Shown here piece after piece: positions 1 through 9,988 of a DNA stretch of 64,000 bases (its first letter is position 1; every line of letters starts with the position of its first letter). Location of the stretch: assembly GCA_013076295.1 (NCBI GenBank), contig RQOL01000824.1:3348001-3412000 (forward strand), given 5' to 3'. Position numbers and translations under genes: made by a program. The notes beneath the pieces were generated by a model. The model was not told where the DNA came from and ran no database searches. It saw only the letters and a list, made by a program, of their open reading frames with translations. The stretch is from Sanderia malayensis (lineage: Eukaryota > Cnidaria > Scyphozoa > Semaeostomeae > Pelagiidae).

Positions 1-28
1 AATTTTACAAAATTGATTTTCATCGTAC

Positions 29-854
<826 letters not shown>

Positions 855-1131
855 GCTTCTTGAATATGAAAATGTGGCAGTAAACTTTTGTAAAATAATG
901 CTGATCTGACTGATATGGCACTAGATTGTACCTGGTCAAGGTGAAACGTCATAGGCCCAGACTGCTAAAAGATGGGCGAAATACGCGCATAGGTAGAACA
1001 GCAGAAAATAAACAACAAAACGATATGTTGTAAAAAAATGCTAACTCGATCATCTGATAAAAGATTCTAATAATAAGAAAACCCATAAATGTTCGTGGAT
1101 TGTCTTTTCTCAAAGTAAAAAAAGGTCTTTG

Positions 1132-4100
1132 TTACTGCGGAGTACCCTGAGGAGAAAGTGATGTGGACTGAGGAGGAGTACCAATGCAATCTTTAGCCAC
1201 TGTCAACGCTTCGATAAACGAATCAAACGGAAAAACCTGCTGCCCCGCAGGGTTATGAGACAGTGCTGCAGAACCTGAGGTTACAAGGCTTGCAAGCGTT
1301 TGCGTGGCAGCAGCTATATCAAGGGCACTCGGAGTGGCTGGATGTTGCGCAGGAGCATTACCAGGGCTTGTGATGATCGTCGTAGTTGGGTGATTGACTT
1401 TTGGCTTTGTCTGCGACTGCACGATTCCGAGGCTCAACTTCACTGCGAGGATGTGACAGCACGTCTCCTTCGGAGCACACGTGCAATATTCGCGCGGGTA
1501 CAATTTCACCGCGTGAAGGTCTTCCGAAACACCTCTGACAAGAAACGCTTGCATCGGCTTGGCGTGGAAAATACCGCCAGCGGTAAAAATCCGCTCCGCA
1601 AGTGACGCTTCGTCGATATGCGAGCCGGATGACGCGTGATGCGGCAAGCGGTTGGCTCTCAGCGCGTCAACAATCGTATTCGGCGGGAACGTATTCTCGA
1701 CGAATATCATTTCGTCCGCTCCGCGCAGCATGTAATGCAACTCGCGTCGCAAGCGGTAAGAGCCAAAATTGCAGAAGCCTTTTGTGATTTCGTTTGAGAG
1801 ATAAACACTGAGATGATAAAAGGCGATTGCCATGGAATCAATGGATGGATCTTTAACATCTTGCATATCTCTCATTAACAACTGCAACCCTTCGCATAGT
1901 AGATCCGTTACGCCGAGCTTGTTGCTAAACAGGCTGTAGCGCTGCAGGATCCAGCGGCCTAATCTCTCTTCAATCGCCGCGCGGAGTTTTTCGTCGTAAA
2001 ACTGTCGAAAATCCGCCGGCCAAGACTCGGAGAAACGCATAAACTTCTCCTGATAATGCGTCTTCGATGGCGAGTCCAACAACAGCCGCAAGTGATCTGT
2101 GAACGTTGTGATGCGGGAGACGGTTGCACCGTTCGCGCGGAGCCAAAGACGCGTACTGATAATGACGTGTTCCCAGTCGCTCACTTGGAAGAGATCGGGC
2201 AGCGTCTTCTGCAATGCTTTTGTTAATAGCGATTCCCGCCCGGTCAATATGGGGCCTTTGTAGCCCTTCAGGGAGGGAACAGATTGCAACACGACGTTCA
2301 GCAATTTCTCGTGAACAAGCGATCTTTCGTTGTCGTATATGACAGCGTGGGTTGGGAAACCAGGCTTATCTGCAATGAAATTAAACAGGTTCAGCTATCC
2401 GCGTCATCTCAGAGCATTCAATTCATTTTATAAACTTTTAATCACAAAATCTGCTAAATTTACAAATTATAAAAAACAGATAACTATAATTGATTGCAAT
2501 AAACGTTTGTTTATAAAATTTAAGAGATTATCATATTCCTGATCTCCCTGGGGATCGTGCCTGGGGAAAGAATTCTGGAGAAATTCTTTCAGTTTCTTTT
2601 TAAAAGTGGAGACCGTGGAATTTGTTTTCATTTCCAATGGAAAGCTCGAAAAGTAGGGGGTACGTGTCCCCTGCACCCCCAGCTCCTACAGCCTTGATCC
2701 CAGTGTAATAAGATATTTAAATGAAGAAATATATAGCTGAGTGTTGGTAGTGTTGTACATGTTGCAGGCAACACATTGGATTGGAATTATTGGAGTGTAA
2801 CTGTAGAATAAAAGATCGAGAAGCAACGCCATACCTGAAAACGCCACGTGCTCGAACATAAACACAGCAACACTCAACTTTCCGATCTTAAACGGTTCGC
2901 AATAGGAGAAAACGAGGGGATCAATAGACGGCAAATTCAACAGCTCATCCAACACAAGTGACAGCTCGGGCAGACCAATAACGCATATGCTATCAGGAAA
3001 AGAGTGCGAATAATGAACATAGCCTGGTATATGCTCAATCATCTCCATCAGGTTAACCAACGCGGTTTTCCGAATTTTCTGCCCGGCATCTAGAATCCGC
3101 TGTCGCCTCTTTAGGTTCCGGATCTGGTTCTTATTACGCGGGGTCAATACGGGATTGCTTTTTGTCTCTTCCTCCTTACTTTTCATTGACTCGATTATAT
3201 CGGTCGGGCTTGCCAGGGATTTGCGCGCAATTTCTCGCCGCACCGAAGGCGCAACGGCATAGAACGGCCGCTCGGATTTCTTAGCGTTGCCGTGCGGAAA
3301 ATCGATCATGATCGACTCGTCGCCAATGTAGTGTATAAGCACGGGTTTTGGCGTGCGCGTGTCTGCTATTAGCATGTATGCGTGCCGCTGGAACTGAAAT
3401 GTTTTTCCTTCGGGTACCCGTGCGAGGTAGTAGAATTTCCTGACCAGTGGTCCTCTGCGGGGTATCTCTTTCGGACCGTTGTTCAGCCAACGGTACTGGT
3501 CACATTTCCAATTGTCTGTGAAAATGAGAAAATAGACTGTGTAAAGCGAAATATGGTCGACATATCACGGTGGCAGTTGTAAACAAAAACGAAAGAGATC
3601 CATGCAATGCAAAGAGTGAATTCTGGAAGGGTGCAGGGGTACATCCCCCATTGTTAAAATTGCTTCTGATTTTGAATCACTTAACCCAACTGAAATTCTA
3701 CAGTAGCAATCACAATATTTTGGCCATGTTACCTAAAAATTATAAATTTGTCTTATTGTAAACCCATGTCTCACTTAACCCCCACCCCACCCCTGGAAAT
3801 TATTACAATTGGATGTGGGGGTTGATGAAAGGGAAGGTCTTAAAAATAGGGGTTTGGATTACCATCTGAATCTTGCCATGTAAAAAAACAAATTTGCAAT
3901 TATCTCCAATTTTTGCTGCCCATGTAATCTGGTTTTTGAGGAACAAAAAGACCCTATCCAAACCAATAAAATAGGGGTGGGGCCATATTTTAAAGCCACC
4001 AAAACTTTTGACCCTGCCCCTGGTGATGCTGTTAGTAAGGTTCTGGTCTCTCCTTTTATGATACTATGACACATTACATACCGATCCAGACAAGGGGAAG

Positions 4101-4425
4101 GAACATGATGACAACAGACAAAACATTGCTTATGTCAATTTTCAATTTCTCAAAATACCTAACCCCCGGGTTAGTTTCGCAATGTAAACAACAAGAATTA
4201 TCCCATAAAACTACGTAAAAACAAAATACCTTGTTCTTCTGGCTTTTGAGGAACGTAAAGATAAATTTCGCCACCTTTGGGTTTGACAGCAGGATTGTGA
4301 ACAGTTCTGTGTTTTTCAACGTTTTCTAATATCTTGATGGCTGTTTCAAGCTCAAGTGGCTTCTCCTGATATAGACAGTATGTCAATTTTGAATAATCCA
4401 TTGGCGTTGCTTCTTCCTCACTCAT
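1132..4425 (-). CDS. MULE-transposase-derived SWIM zinc-finger protein, three exons, catalytic acids lost
   Basis: Exons 4425..4230, 3515..2835 and 2369..1132 have matching phases (1/1) and sum to 2,115 nt, giving 704 residues plus stop. Order: a short acidic N-terminus; a domain with KCDQYRWLNNGPK and VLIHYIGDESIMIDFPHGN, as in MULE-like proteins I recall from cnidarians and fish; then a MULE DDE fold. The first acid, usually in a SYDTTF-type motif, is Cys here (FSYCEPFKIG); the second, usually VTDxE, is Gly (ILTGRESLL); the third Glu survives (DLLCEGLQLL). A SWIM finger CxCx5CxH (CTCAPKETCCH) follows, then a Thr/Ser/Pro/Ala-rich tail. I infer a domesticated DNA-binding protein that cannot transpose. 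No terminal inverted repeats were noticed around it. Exon 3 can be read back past 2304 to its acceptor at 2370, so no internal start is needed. Alternative: a slowly decaying element copy, but 704 open codons across two introns argue against that. Confidence 0.85.
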
Positions 4426-4816
4426 GTTTTTTCCTTGCTCTGCTCCGCAAACCAGCTCTTCAATTTCAATTCAATTTCTCGTGAATATGCTCAAAGAGCC
4501 TTGCATAAAATCTGGAACTGCAAAATAAAATGGCGGAACAAGTGGTTCGACTTTTCGTCTTGAATTTTGATGATCCGCCTCGATTTGGTTTCGAAGCTTT
4601 TAACCAGACTGAGGCAAGTTCGCGGCATGCAACAACAAACAACACGACACGGATGGCCTTGCTCTTTGCCCCCCAATGATTGGCTTGGCAAGGAATTTCG
4701 CTGGAATGCATGGAAACTGTCAACACAGATGTCAAATTTCGCAATCCGATAAAAAATATCCTCCAAAAGTTCATGATGTTTAATGTCAGGTTTCTTCCAT
4801 TATTATCACACAAAGT
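4426..4816. promoter_or_regulatory. Divergent intergenic interval, probable bidirectional promoter
   Basis: Only 391 bp separate the ATG of the MULE-derived gene (minus strand, 4425) from the ATG of the ABHD14-like gene (plus strand, 4817). Both 5' UTRs and both promoters must lie here unless there are upstream non-coding exons. No canonical TATA box was recognised. The call rests on geometry alone. Confidence 0.45.
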
Positions 4817-5620
4817 ATGTCTGGAATATTTTGTGCGATTCGCTGGCTTGTAAAGTTGGTATTTTTTATAGCAAAAAAAGGCCCTGGTAAACTTATCAAA
4901 CTCCTCGCTCTGATCCTGCTTCTGTTTGGATTGTATTGGATAGTAAGGTATTTTATTCACAACTACAAGAGTTCTCTGCTCAGGATACAAGTCGAGGGAT
5001 ACACTCCAATTGATGTTTACTGTCAAACATGGCCACCATCAGCAAATTCCAGGCCGAGTAGTGATTTGAAAGTTGTGCTTTTACACGAAGGACGAATGAA
5101 GAACACTTGGGAGGCTGTGAACACGCCAAAAATTCTGAGTGATAACGGTTTTCACGTGTTTTCTCTCACCCTACCGACTATAACAAAGCTTGTAAACTCA
5201 CCTGTAACATACCCTTTTAAAGGCAATGTTCTATTCGAGGCTTTGAAAAGACTTAAAGCCACGGATGCAATCATTGTGGTTCCATCTTTCACTGGTTCGT
5301 ATGGGATGCCCCTTGTGTTGAGGAGTCATCTGCCCCTCAAGGGGTTTGTTGCAGTTGCCCCAATTGATACTGAGCATTTCACTGCAAAGGAATACAAGAT
5401 TTTGACTATTCCAACTTTGATCATTTATGGTGAAAATGAAAATATCGGAGGTGGCAAATCTAATTTTCTTGATTATCTTAAATTGGTACAAAATAAAGAG
5501 GTTGTTGTTATCAAAAATGCAGGCAGTGATTGTTTTGTTGATCAGCCTGATGAATTTCATCAATTTTTATTGAAATTTTTATACAATAAAGATAATAGAA
5601 ACGTCAAAGTGACATTTTGA
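4817..5620 (+). CDS. ABHD14-like membrane-anchored alpha/beta-hydrolase, probable pseudoenzyme
   Basis: A single-exon frame of 267 residues. A hydrophobic segment at about residues 27-47 (LLALILLLFGLYWIV) would act as a signal anchor, as in ABHD14A, with the hydrolase fold following. The best landmarks are VVLLHEGR, VVPSFTGSYGMPLVLRS, GFVAVAPIDTEHF, PTLIIYGENENIGGG and the C-terminal DQPDEFHQFLLKFL, which match ABHD14A/B in order and spacing. Mapping the ABHD14B triad (Ser111, Asp162, His188) by motif, Ser is kept at 157, the acid becomes Glu208, and the His is Ser237 (NAGSDCF for the usual GAGHPCY). The oxyanion-side HG is interrupted (LHEG). I infer little or no hydrolase activity. A variant polyadenylation signal ATTAAA follows at 5769. 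TAF10 starts 319 bp downstream on the same strand. Activity could survive only if another residue replaces the His. Confidence 0.8.
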   Translation: MSGIFCAIRWLVKLVFFIAKKGPGKLIKLLALILLLFGLYWIVRYFIHNYKSSLLRIQVEGYTPIDVYCQTWPPSANSRPSSDLKVVLLHEGRMKNTWEAVNTPKILSDNGFHVFSLTLPTITKLVNSPVTYPFKGNVLFEALKRLKATDAIIVVPSFTGSYGMPLVLRSHLPLKGFVAVAPIDTEHFTAKEYKILTIPTLIIYGENENIGGGKSNFLDYLKLVQNKEVVVIKNAGSDCFVDQPDEFHQFLLKFLYNKDNRNVKVTF

Positions 5621-5768
5621 ATATCTTTTTAACGCATTTACTTATCAGAGAGAGTTATATATTTTTTATAGTTTCACTTTCAATGACAAGCAAACAGTTT
5701 GGCATTTAAAATTGAACTTCAAATGTTAAATTGTGATTGTGATTATTAATTACAAAGACATATATTTT

Positions 5769-5774
5769 ATTAAA
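5769..5774 (+). terminator. Candidate polyadenylation signal ATTAAA of the ABHD14-like gene
   Basis: ATTAAA lies about 150 bp after the stop codon and before the next gene on the same strand. The surrounding 5621-5939 is AT-rich and holds only the 3' UTR and the TAF10 promoter region; nothing else was recognised. Confidence 0.4.
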
Positions 5775-5939
5775 GTTTATAATAATGTTCTAGCTGTATG
5801 TGGGAATTAATTTGTAAAAAGTTTCAATTTTTGTGAATTTATTTGTCACACCTGCAATGTTGTAAAAATCTTCTTGTTTTGGACAAATTGAAAACATAAA
5901 ACAACAACAACACAACAACGATACCAGAAAAGTCACAAA

Positions 5940-7364
5940 ATGGCGGAGGCCAATAGTTCGATGTCTGGGAGTAATATGGGTCTTTCCTCGAATATAAGCA
6001 CAGATTTAAATACTGTTCAACAAGCAGTATTATCTAATAATGCCAAAATAACTCCAGGAAGCTTGAATGTCATCAAAACAGAGCCTCAAGATGCAGGAAC
6101 GACAGTAGGCCCGACATCCTCGCACGAAGCAGATTTAAAGGCCCATGAAGATCTGCAGAAAATGGCCGGGCTAAATCTAGCGGAATTTCTAAATCAACTC
6201 GAAGACTATACTCCAACGGTATTATTGCTTCAGACTTCTTTGAGCAATTAAAAATGAAGTTTGTATACCATCTATTGCCGTGTTTAAAACTTCCAGTTTG
6301 CTTGTTGGTTGTGTATTTATTTGAAGGATTGAAATTTATTAATTTGATGCTAAAATTCTAGATTCCAGATGCAGTGACAGTACATTACTTACAGAGAGCT
6401 GGTTTTGAAGCAACAGACCCAAAGATGTATGCATTTCTCGACTAGTTTTCACCTCTGCAAGAATAAGTTCACCAATTCAGCAATGTTATCCAAACTGATT
6501 GATTATTTCTTAAAATTTACTGTAAATTAGTCACCCATGTTTTTATTCTGTCTCTTAGTGTCCGGCTTGTCTCACTGGCATCACAGAAGTTTATATCAGA
6601 TATCGCACATGATGCCCTGCAGCATTGCAAAATGAGGGGGTCAGGGCAAACTTCCCGCAAATCAGGAAAGGTATGATAATATTAAGAAATCAACAGTACC
6701 GCACTCTTTTTTAAACCTCCCATGTTAAACTTCAAAGGCAATCAATGCAAATTTCACACACCAGGAGTTCAGTGGCAGAGCCAAGAGGGGATGATGGGCA
6801 CGAGTTACCCCCCCAATTGTTTCTTCATTTCCTGCAGAAAGAAGGCATCACCCATGCAAAATAGGGTGTTGCCTTATTAGTTTTGTCCCATTCCCATTTT
6901 CCACCACATACCTTGCCTTTGAAGGAACCAATTGTTAGTTAGGTTTGGTATATTTTAAAATCCCAACTATACAAGCTCTATGAAAACCCCATGTGGGATT
7001 ATTTAATTTTTGAGTTTCCAAGGAGAGTTATTAAAGAGGGGGCTTAATTAAATTCTCAACTAAAGTGAAAAATCTTCATCGAAAATAACTGCAAAATAAC
7101 TTTTGCAATCACAATTCCTTCACCATTCAGGATTTAAAAAACAGGAGGGCTTAATTCAAAATCTTGTTTTGAAAAGGGGGCTTATTAGAGAGGGGCTTAA
7201 TGGAGGGTTGGGTTAATAGAGCTTTTGTGGTAAGCAGAAATATAGATGTGATTGAAGTGCAAAATCTCTCTTAGGATAAAAGATATACCTTGACAATGGA
7301 GGACCTATCACCTGCTTTAGCTGAATACGGAATAAATGCAAAAAAGCCACCATACTTCTCATGA
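5940..7364 (+). CDS. TAF10: TFIID/SAGA subunit TAF10, four exons
   Basis: Exons 5940..6218, 6362..6426, 6559..6670 and 7275..7364 give 181 residues; all borders are GT-AG and phases agree (0, 2, 0). TAF10 is a histone-fold subunit shared by TFIID and SAGA, acting in the nucleus in transcription initiation. The N-terminal 75 or so residues are Ser/Asn-rich and disordered, with a possible SUMO-type VIKTEP motif near residues 44-49. The conserved fold starts at LAEFLNQLEDYTPTIPDAV, continues through YLQRAGFEATDPKIVRLVSL and QKFISDIAHDALQHCKM, and ends with YTLTMEDLSPALAEYGI and the terminal KKPPYFS, all diagnostic. It is shorter than human TAF10 (218) only in the variable N-terminus. The start ATG sits in CAAAATGGCGG, a fair initiation context. 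Intron 3 (6671-7274) contains the G-rich, GGGCTTAATT-type repeat sequence at about 6950-7235. Confidence 0.97.
6950..7237. repeat. Dispersed repeat in TAF10 intron 3 (AGCTCTAT ... GGGGGCTTAATT type)
   Basis: The stretch begins with an AGCTCTATG motif and ends with AATAGAGCTTTTG, enclosing several GGGGGCTTAAT/GGGGCTTAATGG blocks. Similar text recurs at 8905-9000 and about 40920-40980, so this is probably a degenerate inverted-repeat element. The boundaries are approximate. Confidence 0.5.
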
Positions 7365-7398
7365 TCTTGCCACCAGTATGTATTGTCACATCTCTGGG

Positions 7399-7404
7399 AA
7401 TAAA
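7399..7404 (+). terminator. TAF10: Polyadenylation signal AATAAA of TAF10
   Basis: A canonical AATAAA begins 35 bp after the TAF10 stop codon, in the right orientation. Confidence 0.7.
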
Positions 7405-7539
7405 AGCCTTCTATAGCATGCTGGAGTGGTGGCAAAAACATGTCCAATTACTGGTGTCTTGAATTGCATGTGCGAATTTCTTATTTATCAACTGCGGAAT
7501 ATTGTATCATCACATGTCAAGTTATACTCTATCAAAGTT

Positions 7540-7713
7540 ACAGTAAAAACCTGCATATAAGAACGAGTGGCTTAAGAATGTTCAAGATAATATTTCTGCC
7601 CAAAACAATAGAAGAAACAATAGACCATTGTTAAAACAATAGCCTATTGTCTGTTAACAATAGGTTTAGTAAATATGTTGCAGGTTCTTATATGCGAGTT
7701 TTTACTACACTGA
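7540..7713. repeat. Short inverted-repeat element (CATATAAGAAC / AACAATAGCC family)
   Basis: It opens with TACAGTAAAAACCTGCATAT and closes with GGTTCTTATATGCGAGTTTT followed by TACTACACTG, an imperfect inverted pair. The centre holds several AACAATAG/CTATTGTT palindromic pieces. The same design recurs at 10153-10312, 19620-19760, 23825-23975, 34670-34800 and 41597-41930. The element lies in the TAF10/VPS13D intergenic space (7365-8187), where I see no gene. Confidence 0.7.
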
Positions 7714-7962
7714 ACAGGAGAGATATAAAAAAAAATCAGCTTAAAAAGGACGCTTTTTATCTGTCTGACTAGCATCTTTACAAGCTCTGTATGTAAAATT
7801 ATTCACGATATAATTAATAAGGAAAATAGTAATGTAACAATTCATCATTTTATGAAGCATGGTCAGTATTAAGAATAAATATGATCAAAATCGTCACTTC
7901 TGCCTAATTTATAGAGATTTTCTTCTAATGTTCTGTTTAACTTCAGTTGCATTATATTCTAT

Positions 7963-7968
7963 TTTATT
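7963..7968 (-). terminator. VPS13D: Candidate polyadenylation signal of VPS13D
   Basis: The first AATAAA I see on the minus strand downstream of the VPS13D stop (8188) is here, implying a 3' UTR of about 220-240 nt that stays clear of the convergent TAF10 end. Confidence 0.45.
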
Positions 7969-8109
7969 CCAATACCAGAGATATGGAGTTTGTAGCAATG
8001 CTATAGCAATTATTGAAATGAATTTCCTGAAAAAATTTTAGCGATTGGAGGAAGTTCTAGTAATTCCAGTTACTGGTCATAAAAACGACACACAAAATGT
8101 CACAGTTTA

Positions 8110-8181
8110 CAAAGAATCCTAGTCATTTGGAATCTCTAATAAATTCATTCATTATACAAATATATTTCCTACCAGTTCACG
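8110..8181. repeat. VPS13D 3'-UTR segment duplicated in the upstream intron
   Basis: About 70 bp immediately after the VPS13D stop (motif AATCTCTAATAAATTCATTC at 8129-8150) recurs with a few differences at 9230-9301 inside the intron before exon 74. Both copies end in ACCAGTTCA. Confidence 0.75.
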
Positions 8182-8187
8182 AGGCTG

Positions 8188-9988
8188 TTACGTTGGTTCA
8201 AGTTTGTCTTTAATGACAGTGAGCTGTCTCTCTGCGTATAAACTCTTCAAGTAGTTTATCTTCTCCGAAACCTAACACAAGGATGAGTATAATAGAAAGT
8301 GAAATAAAACCGCTATATGCAGTGGAATCTAGTTGTTACAAGCTAAGCAATCGGATCATTGAACCCCACCTCAAAATTTACCCTGGGTCAAACAAACTCT
8401 CGCTATCAAGGGAAGTTTTATCGTTCCCTTGAAAAGCTCGTTGTAGTGGCATTCGGAAAACCTGTACAATACCAATCGAAAACCGTTTTCTAATTGGCAT
8501 TCAACATTCTTAGAGTGCAAATATTCTATTACACCAACTCGCCAAAGAAAATGGGAACCTCCAAATTATAATCCATCCCATAGACCAATGTTTCTTCAAT
8601 TGTTTTGAACAGAAATGTTCTTAATCCACTAACTCTTATATGTGGGCTTCTACTGCAATATGTGCAGCATTCTATGTTGGTAAACGTAACACTATATTTC
8701 TTAACAGACGCAGTGTGTTCGTTCGCTTACTCCGTGACTCTCCAAGCTATCGTAAATCACGTCCCGGGGCTTATTTCATTCAATATTTCACAGGGTGGGT
8801 GCTTAATAAAACTCGTAAAAGTTCGTGTACAATAACTGGAATTAACGCTTATGAGCTCTTCTGGTGTAATCAATCACAACTCAAAAACAAAAAGATCTTC
8901 ACAGAAAGGGGTGGGCTTATTTAAAAATCTCCTTTCAAAAGGGGGGCTCATTAGGGGGGAGCTTATTAGGGAGGGGGCTTAACAGAGGGCATCTCACCCA
9001 ACAGTGGCTACATATAACAGATAAAAGCATACAACACTGTTGCTGCATTTACCTTTCTGGCAATCAATATTGAATCACATCTAACTCGGGGTCTTTTGTC
9101 TGGGTTTCTACTCGGTAATGAATCGTCGTTTTTCTCTCGACACATGATCAACTCGATGTAGTTATTTCCACCTGAAGTAGAAAGCACAATACATCAACAA
9201 TCACTCTCAAGCAAAATTAGATAGACTTACAAAGAATCTTAATCATTTGGAATCTCTAATAAATTCATCCATTATACAAATATATTTCCTACCAGTTCAT
9301 ATTGTCAACTTAGTTAGATTGACTTACAATCATTCTCCTTACAACTAGCTCTGTATAATTTAGACGCCCTGAATATCATAACAATCGTCAAATTATAGAG
9401 GCTTTTTCTGCAAGGGCCGCGTTCTCAGGAGCCTTTCAAGGGGCAAAGAACTTCGTTCGCGTTAGATAGAGTTAAACAGGACAAAGGAGTATAGTTGTTA
9501 AGGCTTTGTACTTTTATAATGGAGAATAAATTGACCACTTGCTGGGAAAAATATCATTTATATGATCGAGGAAATTGGAGAACAATTCTACCTCCATATT
9601 TCTTAATTTCTTGCATAAAGACGTGTTCTCGGAAAAAGGTGTGGTCCTGATAATTTAACACCCCCCCCCCCCCCCAATGGACAAAGATCACAATTTTTTG
9701 AAGATGGATCAAATTATAAACACATGTGTTATACATTAAATCTGTTAAAGATTATGAACACATGTGTTGTACATTATACCCTGCTGAAAAGCGTTTGAGA
9801 TCCGTTTACCCCCTGGCTTACCTTCAGGCAAGGCTCGCGAATTGAATAGATCGTAATAGTCGAGATGGAGGACGACAGCATCAGGAGACGGGGGTCCCTT
9901 GGCTATGACAAAATACACTCTATCTGTCGTAATAATGGCACGCATACGGTCTTCTCGGTCGCTTCGCACGAGTTCTGACGCAACAAAC
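8188..9988 (-). CDS. VPS13D: VPS13D exons 73-75: PH-like domain and C-terminus
   Basis: Exons 9988..9822, 9171..9053 and 8271..8188. Exon 73 gives [15 protein letters not shown] and [20 protein letters not shown] plus [11 protein letters not shown], matching the human FFIAVENIDS...KYDDLYHC segment. Exon 74 gives [19 protein letters not shown], and the final exon gives [20 protein letters not shown] before the stop, matching the human INYAKSLYYEQQL end. Exons 74 and 75 are separated by a repeat-bearing intron. Confidence 0.93.

Noticed and set aside
1300..1787. Plus-strand frames of 60-100 codons opposite the MULE-derived gene
   Set aside because: They are antisense shadows of a GC-richer coding exon with no family resemblance.
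2467..2834. Extra exon of the MULE-derived gene between exons 2 and 3
   Set aside because: Exons 2 and 3 already join in phase to give the continuous family motif order (FEHVAFS to DKPGFPTHAVIY). Sequence between them shows no similarity.
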